From: Schistocerca nitens
Lineage: Eukaryota; Arthropoda; Insecta; Orthoptera; Acrididae
Assembly: GCF_023898315.1 (NCBI RefSeq)
Contig: NC_064619.1
Location: 501,304,594 to 501,368,593, forward strand
DNA length: 64,000 nt
Direction of reading: 5' to 3'
Shown here: positions 41,827-53,481 of the stretch, one piece after another
Layout of the letters: every line of letters begins with the position of its first letter
How positions within the stretch are numbered: the first letter of the stretch is position 1
Translations under genes and position numbers: made by a program
Notes under the pieces: model-generated
Database searches by the model: none
What the model was told of the DNA's origin: nothing
The model's input: the letters and a program-made list of their open reading frames with translations, nothing else

Positions 41827-42291
41827 TGTTGTGTCTAGCTCATAAAGCATAGACACAATGAGGTAGCTAGGTGCACGCTAAACTAACGCAGACGGGCTTG
41901 AAGTTCTGGAACATGAGACTTATTAATGAATAAGAAGAAAAGTACGTAGATGTTACTTAACTTTTATTCTCTTGTTGGAATACATCTCTTGAATAGTAGT
42001 AAGCTATAAGCACTGATACAAATGGCGCCTTGCTAGGTAGTAGCTATGGACTAAGCTGAAGGCTATTCTATCTGTCTCTCGGCAAATGAGAGGAAGGCGT
42101 CGTACTTCTGGTCGCAAGCAATGTCGTCCGTACAACTGGGGCGAGGTCATGTCCGTGTCTTGTGACCTGCCATGTGGTGGCGCTAGGTTTGCGATTACAC
42201 AGTGGCGACACGCGGGTCCGACATGTACTACAGGACCGCGGCCGATTTAAGTTACCACCTAGCAAGTGTGGTGTCTAGCGGTGACACCACA
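41827..42291. mobile_element. Solo LTR, TSD gtgaa
   Basis: 465 bp from tgttgtgtctagc to gtgacaccaca. 5-bp TSD gtgaa at 41822-41826 and 42292-42296. Shares long stretches with the LTR at 29265-29775 (aatggcgccttgctaggt, gcggccgattta, cacctagcaagtgtggtgtc). Confidence 0.88.
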
Positions 42292-42296
42292 GTGAA

Positions 42297-42651
42297 CTGT
42301 ATAAACTTGCGCTCTTAGGTCACTTCCTGCTTTTGTAGACGAGGTCGGTAACACCCGTCAACGCACACGATCTGGAGCTAGTCGATTCGAATTGTGATGA
42401 CTGAGGAAATTTTCACCACCGGTACATCGCGACAAGGGGAGGAAAGCTGGTAGTGTGATGTTCCTGATCACTATACTTTGAGCCGATCTCCTGGATTAAA
42501 CACCAAACATAGCAACAGTGTCTCATTGAGTGAAGAAGTCTTACAATGTTGATGATGATCCGTCCGTCCGCTTTGGACGTTATGGTAGTCACGCCCCTTG
42601 ACGCTAAGCGAGAAGAATAGGTAGACTATGTGCTAGCAAAAAGAAGGTTCA

Positions 42652-42687
<36 letters not shown>

Positions 42688-43394
42688 CCTGCAGTCATTT
42701 ACACTCAATAGATACTTAAGACAACCCTCACACATCACGCGGAGGAAGAAAACTTCTAGCAATATAAAAAATTTCTGTCTCGATTGCAAAGTAATTTTAT
42801 AGTTTTTTTAATGCATCCGTAAAATGATTCGCTACGAATATCACTTCACTGTGAACTGCAGTATCACACTCAGCAGCCAGTCTGCTGTTTACGATACTGA
42901 AGTTCTCTTTGATGTGCTATTTCCAGTCAAGCATTTTGTATGTAATGATGGTACATAATACATTTACACTGGTCACACATTAATAAAAACAGTTTTCGAT
43001 GGAGATATAAAATTGTTTTTTTACTAACAGCATTGTGATCGCTACATCACAGTGACGATGTCACCATTTGAAGATAATGCTTTCCAGTTTTGCCTCCTTT
43101 CTTTCCTAGGATATTCTTGCGCACACTTGCGAAACACCTTATTGCGTCAAACAAAACTAGCAGCATAACATTTGTCAAAATACTAAGTACAAACACAATA
43201 CACACACCTTAAACATATCTTCAGCATTATTCGGTTAAAAATCAGAAGTAAGCATTTTTCATTCAGTTTGTAGTTTTCATGATTATTCTCAGAGCTTATC
43301 TGAATAAAGCCATCTAGGTCGCTAAACACATTTCTGCACTTTTAACGACGTTTTTGCTACTGATCAAAAATTGGAAAATCAACTACATACAGTC
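42297..43394. other. Intron sequence with a (CA)n tract
   Basis: A (CA)n microsatellite lies at about 42655-42686. Otherwise nothing recognised. Confidence 0.5.
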
Positions 43395-43424
43395 TCGATC
43401 TCGTTTTCAGATTTTTATTCGTCA

Positions 43425-43468
43425 GTAACCGGTTACAGCCCTTTCCTCAGACCATCTTCAGGCTTTTC
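43425..43468 (-). ncRNA. Hammerhead-like motif, left arm, decayed
   Basis: Minus strand: CUGAAGA (43455-43461), stem II gguc/ggcu, then GUAA in place of GAAA, CCGG and UU. The A-to-U change in the essential GAAA predicts no activity. Confidence 0.45.
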
Positions 43469-44114
43469 CCTGCTGCAGTACAGTAATAATACATATTATA
43501 TATAGAGGGATGAAAATATGGCTGAACAACGTCTAAAATATAAGCTACAATAATTAAAAACTACGATGTTATACCCGTTATGACTGCTGGTGGCGGTAGA
43601 CGGAGCGAGATCTGTAGAAATAAGGACGTCACTGCTGAATAAGTCAGCTTTAGTCGAAATTATATACTATAAGCTCCGCGCATCGCTTACAGCATTACAT
43701 CGTCGACAATCAACCATGCGTGAGGTATGCTACATTGATTGGTATAGTCAAATTAATAAGAAAAATAGATACAGAAATAAATTCGATAATTACATACATA
43801 CAATTTTTTCGTTGTTAATCCTAACATAATTAATTTAAGTAAAAGAAACAAAATGACAGGCATGCAGTAAACGCTGTTGTATGTGGACTGCCCCCTGTGG
43901 GCATTCGTATGTACTTGCTGCAACAGAGACAGGGATGGGGGAGGGGGTCTTACAGCATATAATCTCTACTCAAGCTGCCTTATTCAGCAGTGATATCCTT
44001 ATTTCTACGGATCTCGCTCCGCCTGCCGCCATCAGCAGCCATAATGCATATAACATCATACTTTTTAATTACTGTAGCTTATATTTTAGACGTTTTTTAC
44101 TGTATTGGAGCGAG

Positions 44115-44160
44115 GAAAAGCCTGAAGATGGTCTGACGAAAGGGCCGAAACCGGGTGCTG
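44115..44160 (+). ncRNA. Hammerhead-like motif, right arm
   Basis: CUGAAGA (44122-44128), stem II gguc/ggcc, GAAA (44147-44150), CCGG, then GU where the other copies have UU. Core intact but the cleavage-site U is changed. Confidence 0.5.
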
Positions 44161-44187
44161 ACGAATAAAAATCTGAAAACGAGATCG

Positions 44188-45109
44188 ATTGGTTTTTAAC
44201 GTTTTATACCGGTCGCTGCTTTACTCCAATTACAGAATGCTTTCGAAAATTTCAAAACTTGGAACCTGTAAAACAAAGTCCCTTGTCAGTGGCAGTAAAC
44301 TCTATGCTTAAGCGGGTAATCAACTAATAGGCATGGATGTTGTGCAACTGTTTCTGAACTTTCTTTTACAAGTTCTAAGTTTTGATCTTATGGTCGCAGC
44401 AGCCAAAACGTCATTTTAACCTCCTCAGTCCTTGTGTGCTACATACAACTTCTATTTCTTCTAGCTCAAGAAATTAACTAAATTTCGTGTTTATGATTGT
44501 AGCGTGTACACCATGTGCTTACTGTGCATCACTTGCGTTTCGGCAACCTTCCACTATGTTTCGGCATCTGATTGAAGAAAGCTGTTTACCGCAATGTTAG
44601 CGAGGCTTCGAGAAATGAATGTAATTTCTGCTTGTTTTGAGAAATTTTGAACTAGAAGGTGTTTGTAATACGATTTAATATGCTAATATACTCCAGCCTA
44701 TGAAATTAGTGACTGTTTATTTCCTCCCAACAGTAAGGCTATGCATTTTATTCGATGTAGCACTATTGTCCTCATTCGGCGACAACCTATACTTTCACAT
44801 ACAAGAGAGACTGCAAGACAGAGAAGAGTCTGAAGAAAGACAGGCATAACGCGATGACAAAGAAGTATTTTCAATGAGGAAACGCCCTGGAACACCAAAG
44901 TCTGTATCAGAACCAACAGCAAGGATGTTCTACGTCATGCATTTACATGGTATGATACACAAAACTCAGACAACTGGTTTCAGAAGGGAATTGTATGTTT
45001 GTAAGGGTTTTCATTTGTGCAGTGCACTAAATCCAAAATATATTTTTGTTTCACTGAAAAATGAACTGTTTTTAGCAATTACCCGAAAAATATCTGGATG
45101 GACCATGTA
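44188..45109. other. Intron sequence, nothing recognised
   Basis: No supported gene or repeat. Confidence 0.4.
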
Positions 45110-45500
45110 CATAGGGTCTTCAGAAAGTAAGTCAGGCATGTCTTCCCCTGCTGAGGTCTCTGCGCTATGAGAGCGGCGCATTGTCAGAGTAGAGACCATG
45201 TTCCAGGTTTTCTGCAGCCACAGCTCTGTTGCGGTACGGATAGCAGATACGTCACAGTGTGAGATCGGAATGGCGCTGCAACTAGAAACATACACCGAAG
45301 TTGGAGAACATGGGGCATTATGATTCCTACGTATGAAGTGCATACAGAATTACCGTGAAATTCTGCCGGTATATGATTCAAACGCAATGTCACGTCCATC
45401 CGTAGTGAAATGGCACCCACAATCTGACCATGGCCATACACACATGGGTGATTTTGTATCCCGCCTGGAAGGTGGCGCGTGGGTCTGCTCCTGAAAAATG
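45110..45500 (+). pseudogene. Mariner-type transposase N-terminus
   Basis: A possible TIR start agggtcttcagaaagtaagt lies at 45113. From ATG 45270 the frame gives MALQLETYTEVGEHGAL, a stop (probably from CGA), then FLRMKCIQNYREI, VYDSNAMSRPSVVKW and RLEGGAW. This is the helix-turn-helix region of mariner enzymes. The catalytic part is absent. Confidence 0.6.
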
Positions 45501-46596
45501 AAAGGTTGGCAGAATGAAGAAAGCGAGTAGGAGCAGGTGAGGTGAAACACGTCGGTACTGCAAGTAAGTAAAAGTGGTTTACTGGTACATAAGTATATAC
45601 AGAGGCATACATAACTTTGTACAGATGAGCACGTCAGTGCGAAGCCTTAGACCCGTCGTAAGCAGTGCAAAGTCTGTATATGAAGCGAAGTTGAAGCGTA
45701 GTGTCCCGGCTGACTGCTCTTGATCAAATGGGTAGAATCTGTAGCAGCGCTCGTAGAGCTCCACAGCGCCGGCTAGAGGGCGCTGTCGTCGGCGTCTGTT
45801 GTAGTGTCAACTTAAGAACTTGCACCCAAGCCGTGGCATCGTAGCTATCGATACCACAGGTGATGCTGGTCGAGAAGGAGGACCGTCGACATCGATATCT
45901 ACCTCAGTCGAAAATACCCAGCAGTCGAGGAACTGATTCACAGCAGTCGCAGATGTTTCGATGACGAAGACGTCCACATAGCGGTTCTTGAATAGCTCCG
46001 TAACCATGGAGGAGGATTTCTATCGTCGATGAATTGAACGATTCATATAACCTGATAAATGTTGTTTACTTAGACTTTGTGACTATATTGAAAAATAGTT
46101 TCATGCGTGTCACTCTGAAGTGCAGAGCAGAATTCAATCAAAGTTACTTGCCTGCCACAGTAATTTCCAACTTACTTTTTGAAATTCCATCATACGAAGA
46201 ATTTTCTGATTTTATTTTCAGGTACACCAGTAAAATAGCATTTTATGTGTTTCAGCTGGTAGTCTAAAAATAGAAATCAGAAGTATGTCTTGTATCCTAG
46301 TAATTCATCGAGGGATCCATGAAAACACGTCCTTACTAGGATAGGAGATAATTTGATATCTGATGTAGCATACATAGTACATGCTCTAATATTTTGGTGA
46401 ATCTCAACAATTTTGTAATTTCAGTGTTTTAGTCTCACTTTGTGCCAGAACAGCGTACTTAACAGTGACACACGTTTTTCATTTAAAAAATCCTACCTCC
46501 GCCCTGAAGAAGTGTTGTGCGAGCTAGACGGCCTTAGTCACAAAAATTCACATTGCCCACCAGCTCATTTAGAAAGTTGCTTCCTCTACTGACATA
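45501..46596. other. Intron sequence, nothing recognised
   Basis: No gene or repeat that I can name. Confidence 0.4.
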
Positions 46597-47531
46597 CACT
46601 GAAGTGACAAAAGGCGTGGGACGTCTCTTAATATCGTGTCGGCTCTCCTTTTGCCCTACACAGTGCAGCAACTCGACGTGGCATGGACTCAACAAGTCCT
46701 TCGAAGTCGCATTCAGAAATAATGAGTCACGGTGCCTCTGCAGCTGTCCATAACTGCGAAAGTGTTGCCGGTGCAGGATTTCGAGCACAAAATGACTTCT
46801 CGATTATGCCCCACAAATGTCCGACAGGCTTCATGTCGGGCGATCTGGGTGGCCAAATCATTCGCTCAACTGTGAAAAATGTTTTCAGTCACGAATAATT
46901 GTGGCCCAGTAACATTGGCGCACTATCGTCCATAAAAGTGAAGTTCATGAATGACTGTAAAAGGTCTCTAAGTAACAGAACATAACTAATTCCAGCCAAT
47001 GATCGGTTCAGTCGGATCCATTGCACGTAAACGCAGCCCACACCATCATGGAGCCATCACCACCTTATTGGTAAGATGGTTCCATGGCGTCGTGAGTCCT
47101 GGCCAAAACTCGAACCCTACAACCAGCTGTTACCAACTGAAATCGGGTCTCGTCTGACCATGCCACGGTTTCCCAGTCGTCTAGAGTCCAACCGATATGG
47201 TCACGAGCCCAGGAGAGGCGCTGCAAGTGCTGTCGCACTGTTAACAAAGGCACTCGCGTCGGTCGTCCGTTGCCATAGCCCATTAATGCCAAATGCCTCC
47301 GCACTGTCCTGACAGGTGCGTTCGTCGTTCATTCCACATAAATTTCTCTGGTTATGCTACGCAGTGTTGCTCGTCTGTTAGTACTGACAACTCCACACAA
47401 ACGCGGCTGTTCACGGTCGTTATGTGAAGGCCGTCGACTACTGCGCTGTCCGTGACGAGAGGTAATGCCCGAAATTTGGCATTCACTGCGCACTCTTTAC
47501 ACTGTGGATGTCGGAATATTGAGTTTCCTAA

Positions 47532-49297
47532 TGAACCGTAAAATTACTACTGGTTCACCAAAGGTTATTAATCTCAATCAATACACCAAATGTAAAGTGG
47601 AAGTAGGTGCCAAGGAATAACTGGTGAAATTACACACAATTTTCAATAACACTCTTTATTCAAACTTGGTGCAAGACTTTACGATATTTAAAAAAAACAA
47701 CAATCACTTAACAAATAAGTCACAATTTAAGATATGAAAGGACTTTTAAATTGTTATAAAAAATTTCACGCCAGTAAAAGGCAAGTACAGGCAAGCTATT
47801 TAACGTATACAACGCGACGCTGTACAATATTCCAAGCTCAGCTAAATTACAGGCGAATTTCACTCCATTCATTAAATGGCGCAGAATCTAACTTGTCTAC
47901 GACATATAAAGACAATCCTGTTTACAAAAGTTCTCAAAATAGAAAAACCAAAACGCATGAGTGATGCGCACAGGGGGACACTTACAGTTAATAACATTAA
48001 CATAAAAAACAAATTTTACAAATTTCTGTCAGTTAACTTACGGCAAACACAAACGCTCGCCAGGTAGGACTTGCGAACTTTTACAACATTCTCCTTTCAA
48101 GACAACAATTTCTACCCGTAATGAAAAGGCAAACTTTTGCATGGCAAGAAAACACACTAATAACCAACTACCTGTATAAAACACGTAAGCACGTTGAGTA
48201 AAAGTCTTAAAAGGTATTGAATTGGAAAAACACACAACAGTTTTTGCTGACTAGAAACAATATAAAAAAATCCACTACGGCGTACATTAACAACCTTGCT
48301 TGATTGAAGCCAAATATACATGAAAACAAATTTACGTAAATTACAGCTTCCAGATGAGCAGGAATTCGTTATGCAGTTGACTAGTTCATACTACGAGGCA
48401 AAAGGAATTTTTATTCTTTCCTAGAGTTATGGCAGGCGAGAGAATGGATCAGGTCTTAGTGCCTTGCATTTTAAACAATACAGTCATTGGTGCTTTAAAC
48501 TTTCACAGACATGGCAAAGGCTAACAGTCTAATAAACCCGTAGGTAAGCTGGGAGGGGAAAGAAGCAATCCGAACCACAGATTTACTCTGACCCCCCCCC
48601 CCCTTTCATCCTCAAAAGGGGACAAAACGGACCACCCTTCCTAATATTACCACCTTCCCGCAGGTGGGCAGACGAGAATGAATGGCGGGAAACCACCACC
48701 CCCCCCCAAAAAAAACGGCTTGTATAATTAAGAAGAATAAGTAAATTGAATTCAATTAAACTTCATAAAATCTGTTAACAATCAATACTCAACTTTTGGT
48801 GCGTTACGACTCCAAGGAGTGAACCAACGCAGCACCTCCAAATGCTCTGCCGTGCCGCCCGCTGCCAGCCGTTTCAACGGACGCAGAAAGGCGCGCCTAT
48901 TTTCAGAACCTCCTCGCCGGTCGACAGCATACGGCCGAACTGCAGATTAGGCCCCTTGCGGACCCACGCTCAGGAAGATTCCTTTCGCGACGAGCAGTTA
49001 GCGCCCCATACCCGGAGCCGCTACTCGCGTCGCTTACGCTGATGCCGCGGTCTGCGAGCTGTTCCTCTACCACCGGCAGAGAAGTCGCTTCTTGATGCCT
49101 CGACTACCAACTCTCCACGAGAGCCCATACAGCCACTTCTTAAACCCACGCGAACAGCCCACTTTTCCCCTGTCCCGCTAGAGGGAGACACCGAAGCCTT
49201 CAATTGCGACAAAGGCGCCACCGCCAGAAAACGGAGGGCGACTGCTTTACGCTACGCGCTGCGGTGCACTTTTCAAAGCTAACTTTACTACGGCAAA
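47532..49297. mobile_element. Unclassified 1766-bp insertion, candidate TSD cctaa
   Basis: It interrupts the Tc1 element at a point where the related copy is continuous. Flanked by cctaa (47527-47531, 49298-49302). Ends tgaaccgta... and ...tacggcaaa are weakly inverted. No domain-bearing frame. AT-rich left half, GC-rich right half (48840-49250), and a C-run at about 48593. A long solo LTR or a nonautonomous DNA element are both possible. Confidence 0.55.
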
Positions 49298-49373
49298 CCT
49301 AACATTTTCCAAAACGGAATACTCCATGGGTCTAGCTCCAACTGCCATTCTGCGTTCAAAGTTGTTAATTTCC

Positions 49374-49573
49374 AGGCCAGCCGGTGTGGCCGAGCGGTTG
49401 TAGGCGCCTCAGTCTGAAACCGTGCGACCGCTACGGTCGCAGGTTCGAATCCTGCCTCGGGCATGGATGTGTGTGATGTCCTTAGGTTAGTTAGGTTTAA
49501 GTAGTTCAGGGGTTCTAGGGAACTGATGACCTCAGATGTTAAGTCCCATAGTGCTCAGAGCCATTTGAACCAT
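49374..49573 (+). mobile_element. tRNA-derived SINE, TSD ttgttaatttcc
   Basis: Full-length plus copy. 12-bp TSD at 49362-49373 and 49574-49585. Inserted in the right part of the Tc1 element, 230 bp before the next host exon. Confidence 0.94.
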
Positions 49574-49800
49574 TTGTTAATTTCCGTCATGCACCGTAAT
49601 TAAGTCGGAAACCTTTACCTGAGTACAAATGATAGCTCCGCCGATGCGCTGCCCTTTTATACCCTGTGCACTCGATACTACCGCCATCTGCATGAGTGCA
49701 TATCGCTATCACGTGACATCTTGTCAACTTAGTCTATTATGAGGTTCTCGAAGAAGTTACAATGCTGTCAGATGGTGTAACGTGGTGCGGTCTGTCGCAG

Positions 49801-49938
49801 CTGCTGCTCCACCACGTGGTCCCCGGGGCTTTCCCGCTGGAGTCGCTGCAGGACGAGATGACGGGCGTCAGTCTGGCCGGCACGCAGCTGCGGGTCAACA
49901 CCTACACCACCCAGGATGAGCAGTGGAACGACGTAAAG
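49801..49938 (+). CDS. FAS1-domain protein, exon after the H1 motif
   Basis: Acceptor ggtctgtcgcag ends at 49800; donor aaag|gtaagg begins at 49939. The exon is 138 bp, 46 codons, phase 0 at both ends. It reads LLLHHVVPGAFPLESLQDEM, then TGVSLAGTQLRVNTY. The HHVVPG segment follows the H1 region in FAS1 domains by the expected distance. The C-terminal H2 box (typically near G.VH.ID.VL) is not found in the remaining 14 kb, so the gene continues beyond the window. Confidence 0.94.
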
Positions 49939-50039
49939 GTAAGGCGCGACCACTTACTATGCGATTTTGTTTACGTTCCTCACTAGCGCCAACAAATTAA
50001 ATTGCTTGACTCTGGGCTACCGTCTCAACCGTGGGGACT

Positions 50040-50830
50040 GGATTCGTGATTTTCTTACAGGAAGGCCACAGTTCGTAGTCATCTAGCGACACAGAAGTGA
50101 TATATGGGTTTCCCAGAGGAAGTGTTATATGTCAATTGCTCTTCTTAATCTACAGAAACGATTAAAGTTACAGTATGAGGTACCCTCATAAATTCTTTGT
50201 TAATGATGCTGTCGTTTACTGTCGACTAAAGTGAAAAGATAAACATGAATTGTTAAATGATTTAGACAAGATTATCTGTATGATGCAAACGTATAAAATG
50301 ACCCCACACAATAAATACTAGTGTGAAGTCCATCCTCATGAGTACTAAAGAGAATCCGTTAAATTTCGGTTACACGATAATTCAGACAAGTTTAAAGGTT
50401 GTCGATTCAACTAAATACCTAATATTATACTTACGAATAACTTAAATTGGAGCTACCAAACAGAAAATGTGGGGAAAGCGACTGTGGTTTTTTGGCAGAA
50501 CATTTAGAAGATATAACAAATCTACTAAAGAGACCGCGTACGCAAGGTTTGTACGCCCTCTTCTGGAGTACTCTGCGCGGAGTGGGATTCTTACCAGATA
50601 AGATTCTTGGAGGGCATCGAAAAACTCAAAGAACGACAGTTTGCTTTATATTATCGTGATATAAAGGAAAGAGTATCAGAGACACGACACACGACTTGGC
50701 TGGTTTTCCTTAAAACAAAGGCGTTTTTTGTTACGAGTATAACTTCCCACGAAATTTCAATCACAAACCTTCCATTGCGAATGCCGAAGTATTTCGTCAA
50801 CCTCCACCTACATAGAGAGAAATGGCTATC
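50040..50830 (+). mobile_element. Jockey-like LINE, highly degenerate
   Basis: Traces in shifting frames on +: a VIYGFPRGSV-like VPQG block, FVNDAVVYC (FADDAVVY box), TNNLNWSYQTENVGKA and PSSGVLCAEWDSYQI (VRP..EY...VWDPY), then IEKLKERQFALYY. The order matches the LINE family, and almost every motif is damaged. Confidence 0.65.
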
Positions 50831-51369
50831 GTAATAAAATAAATCCGCGCTTTCACGGTAAGATTTAGGCGTTCACTACTCGCACGTGTTATTCGAGAGT
50901 GACACTGTCGACAAATAGTCTGAAAGTGGTTCTATGAACCCTCTGCCAAAGACTTAAGTGTGAATAACAGAGGAGTCGTGTAGGTGTAAATATTTGGGTA
51001 GGCTTGAAAATCATTTATTGCTGAATTAGATTAAGATATTTATCGATATGTAATCAGAAAATGATGAGATTTCCGCTTAGAACTGAGAGTCTTCTATTTT
51101 AATTTGCGAATGAGAAATACAGTTTATGATCACTTGCACTGGCAAAGATGCAAAGAGTAGTGGAACAAACTGGCGGTTCGTGTGATCGATGACAGCAGAG
51201 TTCACGAAGCGAACAGCTAGCCAGAAGCGAAGTCCAAAGCGCAGGCGAAAGTCGCTGTAAGCGTGCGCAAACAGCCCAGGGTCCAATCCGAATCGAAAAT
51301 TGTAAACACAGGCAAAGTCAGTTAATCTATTATCGACGCCATGTATCGAAGACTTCAGGGAAAAGAGAG
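50831..51369. other. Unannotated spacer
   Basis: Nothing recognised. Confidence 0.4.
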
Positions 51370-52332
51370 GCTTTTTTTTCTTTATTGCGATTTCATTCCC
51401 CTGCTCCATATGGGCAGGGGAGGGCTGTCAGTGGCACAATCCGCCGCTCTTCAGCCGAGTGACATAACAACTACAACAAGAATGAAATGATACATACATA
51501 AGGCGATAAAAAAGGGGAACATAAAACAGAGTAAGGGGAGAAAATGGAGGTAAAAATACACTGACATGGAGACGTTCATGGGGGACAGTTAAAAAAGTCA
51601 CCAGAAAGTTAAGAAACACAGTTGGCGATTCTTAAAACACAGAGAAGTCACTGAATGCGCATGCACACATTAAAAGTCGGCCACAGTATTAAAAACATTC
51701 CGGAACAACACACTTAAAACCCACTTGGAGCATACATGACGAAGAATAAACTGCCAGGTGGGACCTGCCGAGGGAAAGGTCAGAGAGGATGGAAAAGGAG
51801 GGGAGAGCAAGAGGCAGCAAGGGGGCACAAGAGAGGGAGGGGGAATAGGAGGGAGAAGCCGCTCAGGAGGAGGGAGGGGGAGGAGAGGGAGCCCTGAGGA
51901 GGAGGCAGGAAGATGGGGTTAAAGTTGGTAGGAAGGGTAGATGTCAGGGCGAAGCTCACCATCCGGGAGGGGTGGATGGTGGAAGCTGCGCTGGGAAAGG
52001 AGATGGAGGGTGTAGAGATGAAGAGAGGGTGGGACACAACGGTAAAGGCGTGGCAACTGGTTGGGGGTGGAGAGGAAGGGAGACACCAGGGGGTGAGGGG
52101 GATCAAGGCGGCGGCCAATATATAGTATGCGGATGTGTTCAAGGAAAAGGAGAAGGTGGGGGAAAGGGATGAGGTCGTAGAGGATGTACGTGGGGGACGG
52201 AAGGCGGATGCGGAATGCGAGGTGGAGCGCATGGCGTTCGAGGATTTGGAGGGCTTTATAGAACCGGGGAGGGGCGGAAATCCAAGCTACGCTGGCATAA
52301 CAGAGGATGGGGCTCAACTGCCGCATGACTAG
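51370..52332 (-). mobile_element. LINE 3' end with long UTR and poly-A
   Basis: The minus frame from 52326 reads LCYASVAWISAPPRFYKALQ, LERHALHLAFRIRLPS, then drifts. This is the C-terminal segment (Y...AW, LQ..Q+..LR) of a LINE polymerase of another clade than the local Jockey-like family. A C/T-rich UTR follows, then ggctgaagagcggcgg (51442-51457), an aataaag and an A-run at about 51371-51378 mark the 3' end. Confidence 0.65.
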
Positions 52333-52508
52333 TTATGGGTCTCTCACATCAGTGGACGAGACCACGTGACATGTCCGTGACGGCAGCGTCCTCTGCCGCA
52401 GAAGTCCTTTTCTGCAAATCGGTGCTCATGCTGGGTGGATGGAGGATACGAATCACTGCCTTGGATGCTAAGGAGATCTTTCTACACTGCAATATGGCTT
52501 CTCATTAT

Positions 52509-52576
<68 letters not shown>
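52509..52576. repeat. (GA)n microsatellite
   Basis: About 68 bp of GA repeats with one gggaga interruption. The Arg/Glu-repeat frame across it is an artefact. Confidence 0.97.
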
Positions 52577-52579
<3 letters not shown>

Positions 52580-52869
52580 TAATTCCTAATTATCCTTCCT
52601 AATTTTTCACTTTGAAAATGGGATAATCAAGCTGTTCCCTTACTTCTAGAACTTCATATATTGTGAGATTTCTTCATATAACCCCAAAACTCATCAAAAT
52701 AGCTGTTGCTGCAATCTCTGGTTTAAGGCTTCCACCGACAGATCACGTTCACACGCACTATGTCGTAAGACACCTACAAAAGTCCGCAAGACTGATGGGT
52801 ACTCAAAACCTGCACTTGCTAATCCTGATGATCTTTCTCTACTAAAAGAATAATGTCACAGATAGTATT

Positions 52870-53259
52870 GAATAACTTAATTTCTGAATTCAGAAACATG
52901 TATCACTTTGGAGTACAACTTCCCCCAAAAGAGGTCCCCTCCTACATCCCAGAGGATCACTCCCAAGGTTGACGAACTTCGAGCGACTTTTAAAATTGTT
53001 TAGGCACTGACCACGGAGCCACATAATGATTGGCTTTTGTTCAAATGCAGGTATTCTCGTTGGTCACCCCTTTTCTCCGGCAAATAGCACTTCCCTGGTA
53101 AGTGACCGATATTACAGGGTGAGCGTTCAACTGAGGAATTTTTACAATTAGATATATTATAGTTTTATGGTTCTAAATGTTATGACAAATGCTAGCAACC
53201 GCTTGTTGTGTAGCTAATGAATAACTTAATTTCTGAATTCAGAAACATGTATCACTTTG
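52870..53259. repeat. 41-bp direct repeats 349 bp apart
   Basis: gaataacttaatttctgaat followed by tcagaaacatgtatcactttg occurs at 52870-52910 and 53219-53259 without a difference. It contains the palindrome tctgaattcaga. The 308 bp between has no recognised content. It may be the terminal repeats of a short element or a recent local duplication. Confidence 0.7.
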
Positions 53260-53481
53260 CATCACAACTTATAATTTAGGCGATATGTTTCATAATTTTC
53301 GGAATTATTTCACCCCTGTTGGATAAGTATGAAAAAGCTCTACTGTTTGCTAACATTCTCTCTGAATAAACTGATTATAATACCGATCTGAGTCAGTAGA
53401 TTTTAAAGTGAATATGAATTCAGTTTTGTGTTAAACACTACGGAACATGTGTTAACTGTAGTGTAAGAGTCAACACAAATA

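Larger units (their letters stand above)
43395..44187. mobile_element. Inverted-repeat element with hammerhead-like arms
   Basis: The left arm begins cgatctcgttttcagatttt and the right arm ends with its inverse. Arms extend over about 250 bp (shared ctaaaatataagctaca and agaaataaggac/tatcactgctgaata). The 300-bp centre has no supported frame. Arm design matches the Penelope-like element at 27.4 kb. Confidence 0.65.
46597..49734 (-). mobile_element. Tc1-like transposon with two later insertions
   Basis: Left TIR cactgaagtgacaaaag after TA (46595-46596). The right end is a diverged inverse before TA (49735-49736). Without the 1766-bp insertion (47532-49297) and the SINE (49374-49573) the element is about 1.1-1.2 kb and collinear with the one at 8148-9288. 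The minus-strand transposase remnant reads MRRHLALMGYGNGRPTRVPL and DDWETVAWSDETRFQL (first catalytic box kept) at 47304-47065. The remainder toward 46640 is shifted and stopped. Confidence 0.85.

Noticed and set aside
46505-46550. Further hammerhead-like CTGAAGA
   Set aside because: CTGAAGA is present, but no GAAA, stem II or partner arm follows.
51780-52232. Long Ser/Pro-rich minus-strand frame
   Set aside because: It lies in the C/T-rich 3' part of a LINE; the frame with LINE C-terminal motifs is the overlapping 51919-52326 one.
52335-52589. Open frame with Arg-Glu repeats
   Set aside because: Artefact of the (GA)n tract.
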